DNA of 64,000 bases from Allorhizobium borbori (GTDB lineage Bacteria; Pseudomonadota; Alphaproteobacteria; Rhizobiales; Rhizobiaceae). How positions within the stretch are numbered: the stretch's first letter is position 1; every line of letters starts with the position of its first letter. The notes under the pieces were generated by a model, which was given only the letters and a program-made list of their open reading frames with translations, did no database searches and was not told where the DNA came from. The translations under genes were made by a program, and so were the position numbers. Location of the stretch: contig NZ_JACIDU010000002.1 of the NCBI RefSeq assembly GCF_014196535.1, positions 124,001-188,000 of the forward strand. Direction: 5' to 3'. Shown in pieces: positions 38,050-48,825 of this stretch.

Positions 38050-40032
38050 ATGATCACGAGAGAAAAACACAACCAGATGGCCAACGCGATCCGCTTCCTC
38101 TCAATGGATGCCGTCGAAAAGGCAAATTCCGGCCATCCGGGCCTGCCGATGGGCGCGGCCGACATCGCGACCGTTCTCTTCACGCGCTTCCTGAGCTTCG
38201 ATCCGAAGAACCCGCTGTGGCCCGACCGCGACCGTTTCGTGCTGTCCGCCGGTCACGGTTCGATGCTTCTCTACTCGCTGCTCTACCTCACCGGTTATGA
38301 AGACATGACCATCGAGGACATCAAGCAGTTCCGCCAGCTCGGCGCCAAGACCGCCGGCCATCCGGAATATGGCCACGCGTCGGGCATCGAGACGACGACC
38401 GGCCCGCTCGGCCAGGGTATTGCCACCGCTGTCGGCATGGCGATTGCCGAGCGCAAGCTCTCGGGCGAGTTCGGCAAGGACGTGCAGAACCACCACACCT
38501 ACGTTCTCGCCGGCGACGGCTGCCTCATGGAAGGCATCAGCCAGGAGGCCATTGCGCTGGCCGGCCACCTGAAGCTGAACAAGCTGATCGTCTTCTGGGA
38601 CGACAATAACATCTCCATCGACGGCCCGATCTCGATTGCCGACTCCACCGACCAGCACGCCCGCTTCCGCGCCTCCAAGTGGCACACGATTGCCGTGGAC
38701 GGCCATGATCCGGATGCGATTGCCGCGGCAATCGAAGAAGCTCACAAGTCCGACAAGCCGACCATGATCGCCTGCAAGACGGTCATCGGCTTCGGCGCCC
38801 CGAACAAGGCCGGTACCCACAAGGTTCACGGTTCGCCGCTCGGTGCCGCGGAAATCGCCGCCACCCGCGTCGCGCTCGGTTGGGAAGCCGAACCCTTCGT
38901 CGTTCCGGCTGAAGTCCTCGATGCCTGGCGTCTGGCCGGTCTGCGGTCCACCAAGGCGCGCAAGGACTGGGAAGCCCGTCTGGCCGCCCTGCCGGCGGAA
39001 AAGAAGACCGAATTCCAGCGCCGTTTCGCCGGCGATCTCCCCGGCACCTTCGATGGCGCCATCGACGCCTACAAGAAGAAACTGGCCGACACCAAGCCGA
39101 CCCTTGCCACCCGCAAGGCTTCGGAAGACGCCCTTGAAGTCATCAACGGCGTTCTCATCGAAACCATCGGCGGCTCGGCCGACCTGACCGGCTCGAACAA
39201 CACCAAGACGAGCCAGACGGCATCGATCACCCCGGACGATTTCTCCGGTCGTTACCTGCATTACGGCGTGCGCGAGCACGGCATGGCCGCCGCCATGAAC
39301 GGGATTGCGCTGCATGGCGGCCTCATCCCCTATTCCGGCGGCTTCCTGATTTTCTCGGACTATTGCCGCCCCTCGATCCGCCTTGCCGCCCTCATGGGCA
39401 TCCGCGCCATCCACGTCCTGACGCACGATTCGATCGGTCTGGGCGAAGATGGTCCGACGCACCAGCCGGTGGAGCACATGGCGGCGCTGCGCGCCATTCC
39501 GAACCTCAACGTGTTCCGTCCGGCCGACGCCACGGAAACCGCCGAGTGCTGGCAGATTGCGCTTCACTCCAAGGATCGCCCGTCGGCCATCGCGCTGACC
39601 CGCCAGAATCTCATCGCCGCCCGCACGGAATACAGCGAGAAGAACCTTTCGGCCTTCGGCGCTTATGACATTGCCCCCGCCGACGGCGCCAAGGTCACGA
39701 TCTTCGCCTCCGGTTCGGAAGTCGAGATCGCTCTGGCCGCCCGCAAGCTGCTGGAAGAGAAGAAGATCCCGACCCGCGTCGTCTCCGTGCCCTGCTTCGA
39801 GCTTTTCGCCGAGCAGCCGGAAGCCTATCGCAAGGCGATCATCGGCAACGCGCCGGTGAAGGTGGCCGTCGAAGCCGCCATCCGTCAGGGCTGGGACAGC
39901 ATCATCGGCTCCGACGGCATTTTCGTCGGCATGAAGTCCTTCGGCGCCTCCGGTCCCTACAAGGAACTGTACGAGCACTTCGGCATCACCCCCGGCGCAA
40001 TTGTCGCAGCGGTTGAATCCAAGCTTGCATAA
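38050..40032 (+). CDS. tkt: Transketolase
   Basis: Transketolase is the thiamine diphosphate enzyme of the non-oxidative pentose phosphate pathway, moving two-carbon units between sugar phosphates. The 660-residue protein starts at ATG 38050 ([20 protein letters not shown]). It shows [18 protein letters not shown], the ThDP-magnesium motif [13 protein letters not shown]...DNN, the central catalytic glutamate region [37 protein letters not shown] and a C-terminal domain. It begins the tkt-gap-pgk-aldolase cluster, with about 160 bases before gap. Confidence 0.97.
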   Translation: MITREKHNQMANAIRFLSMDAVEKANSGHPGLPMGAADIATVLFTRFLSFDPKNPLWPDRDRFVLSAGHGSMLLYSLLYLTGYEDMTIEDIKQFRQLGAKTAGHPEYGHASGIETTTGPLGQGIATAVGMAIAERKLSGEFGKDVQNHHTYVLAGDGCLMEGISQEAIALAGHLKLNKLIVFWDDNNISIDGPISIADSTDQHARFRASKWHTIAVDGHDPDAIAAAIEEAHKSDKPTMIACKTVIGFGAPNKAGTHKVHGSPLGAAEIAATRVALGWEAEPFVVPAEVLDAWRLAGLRSTKARKDWEARLAALPAEKKTEFQRRFAGDLPGTFDGAIDAYKKKLADTKPTLATRKASEDALEVINGVLIETIGGSADLTGSNNTKTSQTASITPDDFSGRYLHYGVREHGMAAAMNGIALHGGLIPYSGGFLIFSDYCRPSIRLAALMGIRAIHVLTHDSIGLGEDGPTHQPVEHMAALRAIPNLNVFRPADATETAECWQIALHSKDRPSAIALTRQNLIAARTEYSEKNLSAFGAYDIAPADGAKVTIFASGSEVEIALAARKLLEEKKIPTRVVSVPCFELFAEQPEAYRKAIIGNAPVKVAVEAAIRQGWDSIIGSDGIFVGMKSFGASGPYKELYEHFGITPGAIVAAVESKLA

Positions 40033-40189
40033 GGACGGCCAAAGTCTTTCTATGCGTGTCGGCTGAATTTCGCTTTGCACAGCAAGGCAAGAGACACGCA
40101 GGATAACAAGAGGGAAGCGCGGGTCATAGATCAGCGACGCGCGCTTCACGAAACTGACCCCATCGAACACTGAAGCGGGAGTGACAAGA

Positions 40190-41191
<1,002 letters not shown>

Positions 41192-41217
41192 GCTGGCAAA
41201 ACAGTCCGATGAAATCG

Positions 41218-41248
41218 AAAACCGCATCCGAAAGGGTGCGGTTTTTTT
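41218..41248 (+). terminator. Terminator after gap
   Basis: AAAACCGCATCC pairs with GGGTGCGGTTTT around a GAAA tetraloop, followed by seven T. It lies 26 bases after the gap stop codon, so pgk has its own promoter. Confidence 0.93.
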
Positions 41249-41414
41249 CGTTGCGACACTATTTCGCAACCCGTCGCCAGCTTTTAAATCGTTACAAAAC
41301 GGGATGGCTCTGGAAGTAAAAAGCCAAGCACGGCTAAAGGCTTGCGTCAGCGAACGGTCAGTGTATGGTCCCGTTCATAGATGTCCAAGACCAAAGACAA
41401 GGTGGAAACAGACC

Positions 41415-42617
41415 ATGCCGGCCTTCAAAACCCTCGATGACCTGAGCGATATTTCCGGGAAGCGCGTTCTCGTTCGCGTTGACCTCAATGTTCCCGTCGC
41501 CGATGGGAAGGTAACAGACGCGACCCGCATCGAGCGCGTCGCCCCCACGATCAAGGAACTGGCCGCCAAGGGCGCCAAGGTGATCCTGCTCGCCCATTTC
41601 GGCCGCCCGAAGGATGGCCCAACGCCGGAATTCTCGCTGTCGATCGTTGCGCCCGCCGTCGAGAAGGTCCTCGGCGCTCCCGTCGCCTTCGCGGCTGACT
41701 GTATCGGCCCGGTCGCTGCCGACGCCATCGCCGCGCTGCCCGCCGGCGGCATCCTGCTTCTGGAGAACACCCGCTTCCACAAGGGCGAGGAAAAGAACGT
41801 GCCGGAATTCGTTACGGCACTCGCTGCCAATGGCGATATCTATGTGAACGACGCCTTCTCCGCCGCGCACCGTGCTCACGCTTCCACCGAAGGCCTTGCC
41901 CACCACCTGCCGGCCTATGCTGGTCGCACCATGCAGGCCGAGCTTGAAGCCCTGGAAAAGGGCCTCGGCAATCCGCAGCGGCCGGTCGTCGCCATTGTCG
42001 GCGGCGCCAAGGTTTCCACCAAGATCGACCTCCTGTCGAACCTCGTGAAGAAGGTCGATGCGCTGGTCATCGGCGGCGGCATGGCCAACACCTTTCTTGC
42101 TGCGCGTGGCGTGGATGTGGGCAAGTCGCTGTGCGAGCATGACCTTGCCGACACTGCCAGCCAGATCATGATCGACGCTGCTGCTGCCGGCTGTGCCATC
42201 GTTCTGCCCGATGACGGCGTGGTCGCCCGCGAGTTCAAGGCCGGTGCCGCCAACGAAGTCGTCGCTATCGACGCCGTTCCGGCCGATGCCATGATCCTCG
42301 ATGTCGGCCCGAAGTCGATCGACAACGTCAAGGCCTGGATTTCCCGCGCCGAAACGCTGGTTTGGAACGGCCCGCTTGGCGCCTTCGAGATCGCCCCCTT
42401 CGACACCGCGACGGTTGCCGCCGCCAAGCACGCTGCCGATTGCACCAAGGCCGGCAAGCTGGTTTCGGTCGCCGGTGGCGGCGATACCGTTGCCGCCCTT
42501 AACCACGCTGGCGTTTCCGACGACTTTACCTATGTCTCGACTGCTGGCGGCGCCTTCCTGGAATGGATGGAAGGCAAGGAACTGCCGGGCGTCGCCGTTC
42601 TGTTACAGACAGCCTGA
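41415..42617 (+). CDS. pgk: Phosphoglycerate kinase
   Basis: Transfers phosphate from 1,3-bisphosphoglycerate to ADP. The 400-residue protein begins [35 protein letters not shown], has the substrate-binding [11 protein letters not shown] and [15 protein letters not shown], the hinge region around [16 protein letters not shown], and the C-terminal nucleotide site ([24 protein letters not shown]). The ATG at 41415 has AAGGTGG upstream; the frame before it is not conserved in character. About 220 bases with strong stem-loops separate it from the aldolase gene. Confidence 0.98.
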   Translation: MPAFKTLDDLSDISGKRVLVRVDLNVPVADGKVTDATRIERVAPTIKELAAKGAKVILLAHFGRPKDGPTPEFSLSIVAPAVEKVLGAPVAFAADCIGPVAADAIAALPAGGILLLENTRFHKGEEKNVPEFVTALAANGDIYVNDAFSAAHRAHASTEGLAHHLPAYAGRTMQAELEALEKGLGNPQRPVVAIVGGAKVSTKIDLLSNLVKKVDALVIGGGMANTFLAARGVDVGKSLCEHDLADTASQIMIDAAAAGCAIVLPDDGVVAREFKAGAANEVVAIDAVPADAMILDVGPKSIDNVKAWISRAETLVWNGPLGAFEIAPFDTATVAAAKHAADCTKAGKLVSVAGGGDTVAALNHAGVSDDFTYVSTAGGAFLEWMEGKELPGVAVLLQTA

Positions 42618-42624
42618 TAAGGGT

Positions 42625-42670
42625 GGGCGCGGGCTGAAAAGCCCGTCGCCCCCAAGGGCCCGACGGGCCC
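42625..42670. repeat. Two strong stem-loops between pgk and the aldolase gene
   Basis: GGGCG-CGGGCT closes a GAAA loop with AGCCCG-T-CGCCC (42625-42650), and GGGCCC-GAC-GGGCCC (42656-42670) follows. Neither has a T tail, so they look like mRNA stabilising or processing structures and not intrinsic terminators. Confidence 0.6.
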
Positions 42671-42837
42671 GTGGCGAACACGAATTGCATCGAGGCGGGC
42701 CTTGTTCCGCCTTGCGAAAAGGGAGGCAGGACTTTTGGACGGATGAAGATATTTCAATCGTTTCAGTAGAAAAGCCCCCATTTCCTGCCAGAAAAACTTC
42801 TGCTATCGCGGATCACACAAGTTTCGGGAGAACGAAA

Positions 42838-43863
42838 ATGACTGAACGTCTTGAAGATATTGCAGCAAAGATGGTTGCCGATGCGAAGGGTATCCTCGCA
42901 GCCGACGAATCCACGTCCACCATCAAGAAGCGCTTCGACAGCATCAACCTCGAATCCACCGAGGAAGCCCGCCGCGACTATCGCGAAATGCTGTTCCGCG
43001 CCGACGATGCCATGAAGAACTACATCTCGGGCGTTATCCTCTACGAAGAAACCCTCTTCCAGAAGGCCGCTGACGGTACGCCGCTCGCAGAACTCATCAA
43101 GGCCGCCGGCTCCATTCCCGGCATCAAGGTCGACACCGGCGCCAAGCCGCAGACCTTCTTCCCCGGCGAAACCATCACCGAAGGCCTCGACGGTCTCGGC
43201 GACCGCTTCAAGAAGTACTACGAAGCCGGTGCTCGCTTCGCCAAGTGGCGCGGCGTCATCGCCATCGCCGATGGCCTGCCGACCTGGGGCTCGATCAAGG
43301 CCAACAGTCAGGCTCTGGCCCGTTACGCCGCTCTCGCCCAGGCCAATGGCATCGTGCCGATCGTTGAGCCGGAAGTCCTCATGGACGGCGCTCCGGGCAC
43401 CCACTCCATCGATACCTGCGCCGAAGTGACCGAATGGGTTCTGCGCACCGTGTTCCAGGATCTCTATGACGCCCGCGTCAGCCTCGAAGGCATGATCCTG
43501 AAGCCGAACATGGTCATCGACGGCAAGAACGCCCGCAAGGCTTCGGTCGAGGAAGTTGCCGCCAAGACCGTCAAGGTTCTGAAGGCCACCGTCCCGTCCG
43601 CCGTTCCGGGCATCGCTTTCCTCTCCGGCGGCCAGTCCTCCGAAGAAGCAACGGCACACCTCTCGGCCATGAACGCCGGCTACGACCTGCCCTGGGGCCT
43701 GACCTATTCCTACGGTCGTGCCCTTCAGGCAGATGCGCTCGAAGCCTGGGGCGGCAAGAAGGAAAACGTTGCTGCCGGTCAGCGCGCCTTCACGCACCGC
43801 GCCAAGATGAACTCGCTGGCTGCTGCCGGCAAGTGGACCAAGGAGCAGGAAAAGGCCGCCTGA
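42838..43863 (+). CDS. Fructose-bisphosphate aldolase, class I
   Basis: Cleaves fructose-1,6-bisphosphate through a Schiff base; class I enzymes need no metal. The 341-residue protein shows GILAADESTSTIKKRFDSINLEST at the start, KVDTGAKPQTFFPGETITEGLDGL, FAKWRGVIAIADGLPTW, VPIVEPEVLMDG and the Schiff-base lysine in LEGMILKPNMV, all class I features. The ATG at 42838 has GGGAG eight bases upstream. It closes the tkt-gap-pgk-aldolase cluster and is followed by a strong terminator. Confidence 0.97.
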   Translation: MTERLEDIAAKMVADAKGILAADESTSTIKKRFDSINLESTEEARRDYREMLFRADDAMKNYISGVILYEETLFQKAADGTPLAELIKAAGSIPGIKVDTGAKPQTFFPGETITEGLDGLGDRFKKYYEAGARFAKWRGVIAIADGLPTWGSIKANSQALARYAALAQANGIVPIVEPEVLMDGAPGTHSIDTCAEVTEWVLRTVFQDLYDARVSLEGMILKPNMVIDGKNARKASVEEVAAKTVKVLKATVPSAVPGIAFLSGGQSSEEATAHLSAMNAGYDLPWGLTYSYGRALQADALEAWGGKKENVAAGQRAFTHRAKMNSLAAAGKWTKEQEKAA

Positions 43864-43889
43864 TAGCGCCTTTCACGATCCATCCATGG

Positions 43890-43917
43890 AAGGCCGCGCC
43901 CCGTGCGCGGCCTTTTT
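43890..43917 (+). terminator. Terminator after the aldolase gene
   Basis: AAGGCCGCGC pairs with GCGCGGCCTT around a short loop and runs into TTTTT, 26 bases past the stop codon. Confidence 0.92.
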
Positions 43918-44011
43918 CATTTGCCCGCGTTCTTGTCATCGGGACAATTCTCCGTCTGGAGCACAGCCGGAAGACCAGCTTATAAATCAGGCACCGAAAC
44001 CGGAGCCCGCC

Positions 44012-44929
44012 ATGTCCAACGCCCCCTTCGTCACCGTCGATGTCTTTACGCGCGAACGCTTTGCCGGCAATCCGCTTGCCGTCTTTCCGGATGCCCGCGT
44101 CATCGATGAGGCTGTGCTGCAGAAGATCGCCGCGGAGTTCGGCTATTCGGAAATCACTTTCGTCCTGCCGCCTGAAAATCCCGCCAACGATGCTCGCGTG
44201 CGAATCTTCACGCCCACCGTGGAACTCGGCTTTGCCGGCCATCCGAATGTCGGCACGGCCTACGTGCTCGGCCAGCAGCAGACCCTCTTCGGCAAGCCCG
44301 TGGGCGATACGTTGCGTTTCGAAGAGAAGGCTGGGTTGGTCGAGGTCGCGCTCAACCGTGAAAACGGCACCGTCACCGGCGCCACCATCCGTGCACCGCA
44401 ACCGCTTGACATCGGGGCGGAGGTCGCACCGGACATCATCGCCCGCTGCGCCACGCTGACAGCAGCGGACATCCTGACGACAAATCACGCGCCGTTGCAG
44501 GTTTCGGTTGGCCTGCCCTTCCCCATTGCCGAACTGACGAGCCTTGCAGCGCTGGCCGCCGCACGTCCCAATCTCGACGCCTTCCGGGCCGCGGAGGATG
44601 TGCACGGCCGCACGGACGGTGGTTTCTCGCTCTTTCTCTATGTCCGCGACGCCGCCAATCCCGGCCATCTCAGGGCCCGCATGTTCGCACCGCTGGACGA
44701 CATTCCGGAAGACCCCGCCACCGGCAGCGCATCGGCCGCCCTCGCCGCCTTTCTGGTGGAGACGAGCGCTGCGCCCGACGGCGATCACGCCATCACCATC
44801 ACGCAGGGCGTGGAAATGCGCCGACGCAGCGAAATCGCGCTTTCGGTGACGAAGCAAAACGGCAAGGCGGTGGCGGTGCGTATCAGCGGAGACTGTGTTC
44901 CGGTCATCGCCGGCACCATCGCCTGCTGA
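44012..44929 (+). CDS. PhzF family isomerase-like protein
   Basis: A 305-residue protein of the PhzF fold (diaminopimelate-epimerase-like). It has [17 protein letters not shown] at the start, [11 protein letters not shown] with the catalytic glutamate, [17 protein letters not shown], and [16 protein letters not shown] near the C-terminus. PhzF of phenazine pathways is an isomerase; most chromosomal homologues, including this one, have no known substrate and no phenazine genes are nearby. The ATG at 44012 has GGAG eight bases upstream. It converges on a small membrane protein gene with no base between the two stop codons. Confidence 0.93.
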   Translation: MSNAPFVTVDVFTRERFAGNPLAVFPDARVIDEAVLQKIAAEFGYSEITFVLPPENPANDARVRIFTPTVELGFAGHPNVGTAYVLGQQQTLFGKPVGDTLRFEEKAGLVEVALNRENGTVTGATIRAPQPLDIGAEVAPDIIARCATLTAADILTTNHAPLQVSVGLPFPIAELTSLAALAAARPNLDAFRAAEDVHGRTDGGFSLFLYVRDAANPGHLRARMFAPLDDIPEDPATGSASAALAAFLVETSAAPDGDHAITITQGVEMRRRSEIALSVTKQNGKAVAVRISGDCVPVIAGTIAC

Positions 44930-45091
44930 TCAGGCGATCTCACGCAGCAGAAGCGCCGCAGTCCACAAGGCAAAGGCGATAAGCGCAAGCTTCCAGAAAT
45001 CGGCGCGGCGCTTCAGTCCCGGCAGCCCGAGTGGCCGCACGATATGCACGATCATGGCGAGCAGCATGAAAAGGCCGATGGCTTTGGTCAC
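44930..45091 (-). CDS. Small two-helix membrane protein, 53 residues
   Basis: A short frame from GTG 45091 to TGA 44930, preceded by GGGGAG seven bases upstream of the start. It encodes 53 residues with two hydrophobic helices: about 5-18 (IGLFMLLAMIVHIV) and 33-47 (FWKLALIAFALWTA), joined by a short arginine-rich loop (PGLKRRAD). The strong ribosome-binding site and clean two-helix profile argue that it is real, although I do not recognise a named family. Its stop abuts the PhzF stop directly, and it is divergent from the MFS gene. Confidence 0.7.
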   Translation of the reverse strand: MTKAIGLFMLLAMIVHIVRPLGLPGLKRRADFWKLALIAFALWTAALLLREIA

Positions 45092-45261
45092 GCGATTCTC
45101 CCCGGTTGCGCCTTCGCTCAGAAGGGATCGGCCATAAGGCTACGGCTGGCAAGCGCTTTCTTGCCAGCCGAAACAGCCTGCGGAAAGCCAGGTCCCCTAT
45201 TGTCGAACCCTCGTTGCCGCGTACCTTACTTTTATCAAGAACCGTCATTACAGACCGAAGC

Positions 45262-46566
45262 ATGCCGCGAAACCTTCTGCCTGTCCTCGCTCTTCTCCTC
45301 GGAACCCTGTTTCTGTTTTTCGGAAACGGGCTACACGGCCTGTTACTGCCGGTAAGAGGCACCCATGAAGGCTATTCCAACGAAATGCTGGGCCTGCTTG
45401 GCACCTCCTGGGCCAGCGGTTTCGTGCTGGGCTGTTTTCTCGCCCCTGCCCTCATCCGGCGCATCGGCCATGCACGCGCCTTTTCGGTGTTCACCGCCCT
45501 CATTGCCATCGTTGCGCTGATTACGGGCGTCATCGTCGATGACATCGTCTGGGTCGCGCTGCGCGCCGCCACCGGCTTCTGCATCGCCGGTACATCGATG
45601 ATCATCGAAAGCTGGCTGAACGAACGCGCCACGAACGAAAGCCGCGGCACGATCTTTTCCTTCTACATCGCCATCACTCTGATCGGCGTCGTCGGCGGCC
45701 AGATGACGCTGGCGCTGGGCGACGCCACCACGCAGACGCTGTTTCTCGCCTGCGGCATCTTCTATTGCCTCGCCATCCTGCCGACGACGCTCTCCAACGC
45801 CGCCACCCCGCAACCCCTGAAAGCAGTGAAGCTGGATCTGCCGGCACTCTATCGCACCTCGCCCATTGCCTGTTTCGGCATTCTGCTTATCGGCATCGCC
45901 AACGGCGCCTATGGCACGCTCGGCGCCGTGTTCGGCGCTCGCGCCGGCCTCTCCCAGAGCAGTGTGGCGCTGATGATGAGCCTCACCATCTTTGCCGGCG
46001 CATTGGCCCAGTTTCCGGCCGGCAGGCTTTCCGATAGGGTGGACCGCCGCCTCGTTCTCGCGGGCCTGTCCGGCGTTGCGGCCCTTGCCGGCCTTCTGGT
46101 GGTGGTGACACACCCCTTCGAGGCCCTACACCTCATCCCGCTCATCATTTTCTACGGCGCCGCCGCGAATGCGCTCTATCCGATCGCCGTGGCCCATGCC
46201 AATGACTTTGCTGCTCCGGAAGATTTCGTGAAGGTCTCCGGCGGCCTGCTTCTGCTCTTCGGCATAGGCACCATCATCGGCCCGACCATCGGCGGCCCGA
46301 TCATGACCCTTTACGGCCCGCATTACCTCTTTGCGGTCACGGCATCGGCCCATCTTGCAATCGCGCTCTACGCCATCTTCCGCAGCCGCATGCGCGCACC
46401 GGTGCCTGTCGCCGACCGGGAAAGCTATGCGACCATGCCCATGGGCACCACCCCGGTCAGCACGCCGGAGGCCAGCGCCCTTGACCCGCGCGCCACAGCG
46501 GAGGACATTTCTCCCGAAGGGCAGCCCGAGGCCGCCCCGGCAGAACAGGAAGGGGAACGCCCATGA
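45262..46566 (+). CDS. MFS transporter
   Basis: A 434-residue major facilitator with twelve predicted membrane segments. It starts at ATG 45262 (MPRNLLPVLALLLGTLFLFFGN); the longer frame upstream is not hydrophobic. The loop SFVLG...APALIRRIGHARAF carries an MFS motif A-like sequence, repeated as FPAGRLSDRVDRR in the second half. The last 45 residues are an acidic, proline- and alanine-rich cytoplasmic tail (TPVSTPEASALDPRATAED) not seen in most transporters. The profile resembles YcaD-like transporters of unknown substrate. Its stop overlaps the DUF1192 start (ATGA). Confidence 0.9.
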   Translation: MPRNLLPVLALLLGTLFLFFGNGLHGLLLPVRGTHEGYSNEMLGLLGTSWASGFVLGCFLAPALIRRIGHARAFSVFTALIAIVALITGVIVDDIVWVALRAATGFCIAGTSMIIESWLNERATNESRGTIFSFYIAITLIGVVGGQMTLALGDATTQTLFLACGIFYCLAILPTTLSNAATPQPLKAVKLDLPALYRTSPIACFGILLIGIANGAYGTLGAVFGARAGLSQSSVALMMSLTIFAGALAQFPAGRLSDRVDRRLVLAGLSGVAALAGLLVVVTHPFEALHLIPLIIFYGAAANALYPIAVAHANDFAAPEDFVKVSGGLLLLFGIGTIIGPTIGGPIMTLYGPHYLFAVTASAHLAIALYAIFRSRMRAPVPVADRESYATMPMGTTPVSTPEASALDPRATAEDISPEGQPEAAPAEQEGERP

Positions 46567-46757
46567 GCTTTCTGGCGGATGACGACAGACCCAGGAAGAA
46601 GGCCGCACACGAGATCGGCGAGGATATCAGCAGCTTTTCAGCCGATGAACTGTCGGCGCGCATCGCCGTGCTGCAAGCGGAAATCGACCGGCTGGACGCC
46701 GAAAAGGCCCGCAAGTCTGCGGGCCGTTCGGCTGCGGAAAGCCTGTTCAGGCGCTAG
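46563..46757 (+). CDS. DUF1192 domain protein
   Basis: A 64-residue protein typical of DUF1192: a basic, polar start (DDDRPRKKAAHEIGEDISSF) followed by SADELSARIAVLQAEIDRLDAEKARK, a short coiled coil, and a tail ending AESLFRR. Its ATG overlaps the MFS stop by four bases, so translation is coupled. Function unknown; such small proteins are conserved across Rhizobiales and Rhodobacterales. A palindromic repeat follows immediately. Confidence 0.92.
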   Translation: MSFLADDDRPRKKAAHEIGEDISSFSADELSARIAVLQAEIDRLDAEKARKSAGRSAAESLFRR

Positions 46758-46853
46758 AGTGTTTCCAGTCGAAGCGTGCCCGCTTCAACGTCGGACAATG
46801 CGGCAAAGAACAGAAGGATAGTGCGTTTCCGGTGATCCCGTGATCACCGGAAA
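46756..46853 (+). repeat. Dispersed palindromic repeat, copy 2
   Basis: It starts AGAGTGTTTCCAGTCGAAG, parallel to AGAGCATTTCCAGCGGAAG of the copy at 33851. It ends in a perfect 12-base inverted repeat (TTTCCGGTGATC at 46826-46837, GATCACCGGAAA at 46842-46853). It lies between convergent genes and may terminate both. Confidence 0.75.
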
Positions 46854-46863
46854 GACTCAAGCA

Positions 46864-48306
46864 TCACGCCGCACGGCGCGGTGCCGCGGCGCGACCGGCC
46901 CCGGAATCCACGCCGATCTTGAAGTGACTGACAAGCCGCGCCAGTTCGGCGGCATCGCTGGCCAGCGAGTGGCTGGAGGCGTTGGTTTCCTCCACCATGG
47001 CCGCGTTCTGCTGGGTCATCTGGTCCATCTGGTTCACAGCCGTGTTGATCTGGTGCAGACCGGTGGACTGTTCCTGCGTCGACGCGGCGATTTCCGTCAC
47101 CAGACCGGCAACATCGGTAATCTGCCGCACGATACCCTTCAGTGCCTCGCCGGTCCTGTCGACAAGCTTGACGCCCTCCTCCACCTGATGGGTCGAAGCG
47201 GTGATGAGCGCCTTGATTTCCTTGGCGGCATTGGCAGAACGCTGGGCAAGCTCGCGCACTTCCTGTGCGACGACCGCGAACCCCTTGCCGGCTTCGCCCG
47301 CACGCGCAGCCTCGACGCCCGCATTCAGCGCCAGAAGGTTGGTCTGGAAGGCGATTTCATCGATAACACCGATGATCTGGCTGATCTGGCTGGAAGACTG
47401 CTCGATACCCGCCATGGCGGCGGTGGCGCTCTCCACCACAATCCCGGAATTCTCGGCATCGGAGCGTGCCGCCGACGTTGCCCGCGCCACACGCGTGGCC
47501 CCTTCAGCGGTCTTCTTGACGGTCGCGGTGATCTCGTCGAGGGCGGCGGCTGTTTCCTCAAGCGATGCCGCCTGCTGCTCCGTCCGGCGCGAAAGATCGT
47601 CCGCCGCCTGGCTGATTTCGCCCGAACCGCTGTGCATGCTGACGACAGCGTTGTTCACCGCCTTCATCATCTCCAGCAACTTGTCGGCGGCAGCGTTGAA
47701 ATTGTCCTTGAGCGGCTGCGCCTTCGGCACCATGTTTTCCGTCACCCGGTGCGTCAGGTCACCATTGGCCAGGGCAACCAGTCCACCAAGAAGCGCGGTA
47801 ATGGCGATGCGATCGCCCTCCGCCTCCTCAGCCACACGGATTTCGGCAAGCTTCTGTTCGTGAACATCCGTCAGCGATCCACAGGCCCGGATCGTCACCC
47901 CATCGGCCTGATGAATGCACCCGCCGGTCGCCCTGAACCAGCGATAGGAACCGTCACGCATCTTGAGGCGATACACAACGTTGTAGCGGGCGCGACCAGT
48001 CTTGTCTTCAAGGTGCTTGCCAAAGGCCGCAAAGGTCGGCTCCACATCGTCGGGATGCAGCCTGTCGGACCATGAATTGACGACATTGGGAAACTCGCGG
48101 TCATTGTCGAAGCCGAGCATGCGACGCATCTCCGCCGACCAGGTCCAGCGGCTTTGCGGATGCATAGCGTCTCCCTGAAAAAGGACAGCCTCCCACAGCC
48201 CTACACCGCAGGCCTCATCGAGAAGTGCAGAACGCTCCGCTATCCTGGCGACTTCCGCCTTCAGCGCCTCGATCTGCCTCGACGTCCCTTTTCCGAATAA
48301 GCTCAT
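46864..48306 (-). CDS. PAS-domain cytoplasmic chemoreceptor
   Basis: A 480-residue methyl-accepting protein with no membrane helix. After a short coiled start, a PAS domain spans about residues 35-155 ([52 protein letters not shown]). A HAMP-like linker follows ([18 protein letters not shown]), then the signalling domain with the usual tip ([36 protein letters not shown] region). The C-terminus is basic and lacks a CheR pentapeptide. The ATG at 48306 has GGGAGGG eight bases upstream. A TTAACCAT element lies about 65 bases upstream. The PAS fold may bind heme or FAD; no ligand residue is diagnostic. Confidence 0.95.
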   Translation of the reverse strand: MSLFGKGTSRQIEALKAEVARIAERSALLDEACGVGLWEAVLFQGDAMHPQSRWTWSAEMRRMLGFDNDREFPNVVNSWSDRLHPDDVEPTFAAFGKHLEDKTGRARYNVVYRLKMRDGSYRWFRATGGCIHQADGVTIRACGSLTDVHEQKLAEIRVAEEAEGDRIAITALLGGLVALANGDLTHRVTENMVPKAQPLKDNFNAAADKLLEMMKAVNNAVVSMHSGSGEISQAADDLSRRTEQQAASLEETAAALDEITATVKKTAEGATRVARATSAARSDAENSGIVVESATAAMAGIEQSSSQISQIIGVIDEIAFQTNLLALNAGVEAARAGEAGKGFAVVAQEVRELAQRSANAAKEIKALITASTHQVEEGVKLVDRTGEALKGIVRQITDVAGLVTEIAASTQEQSTGLHQINTAVNQMDQMTQQNAAMVEETNASSHSLASDAAELARLVSHFKIGVDSGAGRAAAPRRAA

Positions 48307-48368
48307 GACTTTGCCCTCCCGTGCGACGTCACGCGAATTTGAATTTCGCGCGTCAGGCTAGGGATCGA

Positions 48369-48376
48369 ATGGTTAA
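48369..48376 (-). promoter_or_regulatory. TTAACCAT element upstream of the PAS chemoreceptor gene (CtrA-like)
   Basis: The minus strand reads GCGTTAACCATTCG 63 bases upstream of the start codon. It matches the half-sites at pal, tolQ and the L,D-transpeptidase. Motility genes are often in the CtrA regulon in alphaproteobacteria. Binding is inferred. Confidence 0.35.
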
Positions 48377-48403
48377 CGCTTTCGCAACGGGGCACGCCCA
48401 CTT

Positions 48404-48662
48404 ATGACCAGTTGCATTTTGTTATATTTTAGAGTGCCTTCATCTAACTGCACCCTGCCGGACAATACTGTAAAACAACTTCCGGAACTCGATTTTTATC
48501 AATTCACGGCATCAGAAATTAGGGAAACATTAAGCTTTATGGGAGATTACTATGGGTATCCGGACTCGTTCGGATTCAGACAGTTTCACCATCTTGGCGA
48601 ATTGGTCTGATTTTCTCCCTGTTTTACCTTTGGAGCCGCTTCTTGAGCGGCTCTCTTTTTTT
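48404..48662 (+). other. AT-rich region ending in a strong terminator: candidate small RNA or small protein
   Basis: This 260-base stretch is markedly AT-richer than its surroundings. It contains a 68-residue frame (48404-48610) without a ribosome-binding site or recognisable domain. It ends in a strong intrinsic terminator, GAGCCGCT-TCTT-GAGCGGCTC followed by a T run (48632-48662), on the plus strand. Since no clear gene precedes this terminator, something must be transcribed here: either a small RNA or an unrecognised small protein. It lies between the divergent chemoreceptor start and rcdA. Confidence 0.4.
48632..48662 (+). terminator. Strong intrinsic terminator with no obvious gene before it
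   Basis: GGAGCCGCT pairs with AGCGGCTC around a short loop and is followed by TCTTTTTTT. Confidence 0.88.
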
Positions 48663-48689
48663 GCCCCAAAAAGCGCAAAATTGTGGGAA

Positions 48690-48704
48690 TTAACCTTTCC
48701 TTAA
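48690..48704 (+). promoter_or_regulatory. Putative CtrA box (TTAA-N7-TTAA) upstream of rcdA
   Basis: TTAACCTTTCCTTAA is a perfect full CtrA site 122 bases before the rcdA start. It also begins with TTAACC. RcdA takes part in CtrA turnover, so a feedback loop is plausible. Binding is inferred. Confidence 0.55.
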
Positions 48705-48825
48705 GAAACGGCTTGCGCATTTCTGGTATAGGGGGCATCCTCAAGGACAGAAAAAGACGGGATAAAAAGCTTTGTTCAGCGACCCGTCGATGCCCGAAAG
48801 TGATGCGTTAACAGGGATTGGTTCT

